Assembly: GCA_020722685.1 (NCBI GenBank) | Contig: DYKH01000264.1 | Coordinates: 1 to 6,234, forward strand | Length of the DNA stretch: 6,234 bases | DNA from: Caldithrix sp. | GTDB taxonomy: Bacteria > KSB1 > UBA2214 > DYKH01 | Reading direction: 5' to 3' | In this document: piece after piece, positions 6,055 to 6,234 of the stretch | How the letters are laid out: every line of letters starts with the position of its first letter | Numbering within the stretch: position 1 is the stretch's first letter | Notes under the pieces: generated by a model | The model's database searches: none | What the model saw: the letters and a program-made list of their open reading frames with translations, nothing else | Told to the model about the DNA's origin: nothing | Program-made: the position numbers and the translations under genes

Positions 6055-6234
6055 TGAGTGAATCACCCCAAAAAGGTACGGGTTTTATTTCCGTGGTAAC
6101 TTTCGATGACTAATTCTGAAGCTCGCGGTGCCCGCCCAAGAAATAATTCGGATGAAAAAATCATTTGGTTTCAATGATAATCTCGTGCGCGATGAATGTC
6201 CCAATCGTTCCTTTGGGCATTGCCAATCGAAGCA

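Larger units (their letters stand above)
5840..6234. other. Gene-poor region upstream of the glycosidase pair
   Basis: This 395-base stretch holds the leader and candidate promoter of the GH172-like gene (5840-5924), the inverted-repeat element (5928-6054) and a flank (6055-6234) without a convincing gene. In the flank, a minus-strand frame stays open from the window edge to a TGA at 6161-6163 and could be the last 23 codons of an upstream gene (ending HEIIIETK). A plus-strand ATG frame from 6152 is also open to the edge. Both are too short to decide between, and neither has a clear ribosome binding site or recognisable motif. No tRNA, rRNA or riboswitch pattern was seen. Confidence 0.5.

Noticed and set aside
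5839..6057. Plus-strand 72-codon open frame in the right intergenic region
   Set aside because: It runs through the inverted-repeat element and its translation is composed of repeat-derived residues.
6152..6234. Plus-strand ATG frame open to the right edge (begins MKKSFGF)
   Set aside because: Only about 27 codons, no ribosome binding site, and it overlaps a more protein-like minus-strand frame.
1..6234. Search for CRISPR arrays, tRNA or rRNA genes, transposases, toxin-antitoxin pairs or a defence system
   Set aside because: No regularly spaced direct repeats, RNA-gene signatures or matching protein motifs were seen on either strand.

Overview
The window carries four genes, all on the minus strand, so it is transcribed from right to left. 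In that order they are: a secreted DUF2961/GH172-family protein (5839-3878); a secreted DUF1680/GH127-family glycosidase (3847-1847); a small cytoplasmic protein with an ABM-like (dimeric alpha/beta barrel) look (1724-1377); and a membrane-anchored SpoIIE/RsbU-type PP2C phosphatase (1258-167). The right end (5840-6234) holds no convincing gene. It contains the upstream region of the glycosidase pair and a roughly 127-bp inverted-repeat element. The left end (1-166) holds only a weak hairpin after the phosphatase stop.

The two large genes are 30 bases apart and both encode exported proteins. They are very probably one operon for cleaving extracellular or periplasmic furanoside sugars. Characterised GH127 enzymes are beta-L-arabinofuranosidases and relatives. 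Characterised GH172 enzymes act on fructofuranosides and D-arabinofuranosides. Key active-site residues are visible in both, but the exact substrates cannot be read from sequence. The two downstream genes follow on the same strand after gaps of 122 and 118 bases. They could be co-transcribed, but a hairpin lies in the first gap and a short dyad in the second, so separate expression is equally possible.

The source looks like a Gram-negative-type bacterium of moderate GC content, perhaps in the wider FCB group (Bacteroidota, Chlorobi/Ignavibacteria, Calditrichota or KSB1-like candidate phyla). This is inferred from the enzyme types, the phosphatase style and the CGCAAAG/GCCAAG-type dispersed repeat. 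The clear GGAGG ribosome binding site before the GH127 gene argues against a typical Bacteroidia genome, where such sites are weak. This placement is tentative. No RNA genes, CRISPR arrays, transposases or integrases were seen. The window is mostly an ordinary carbohydrate-degradation locus. The points worth a second look are the multidomain GH172 protein, its pairing with the DUF1680 enzyme, and the inverted-repeat element upstream.
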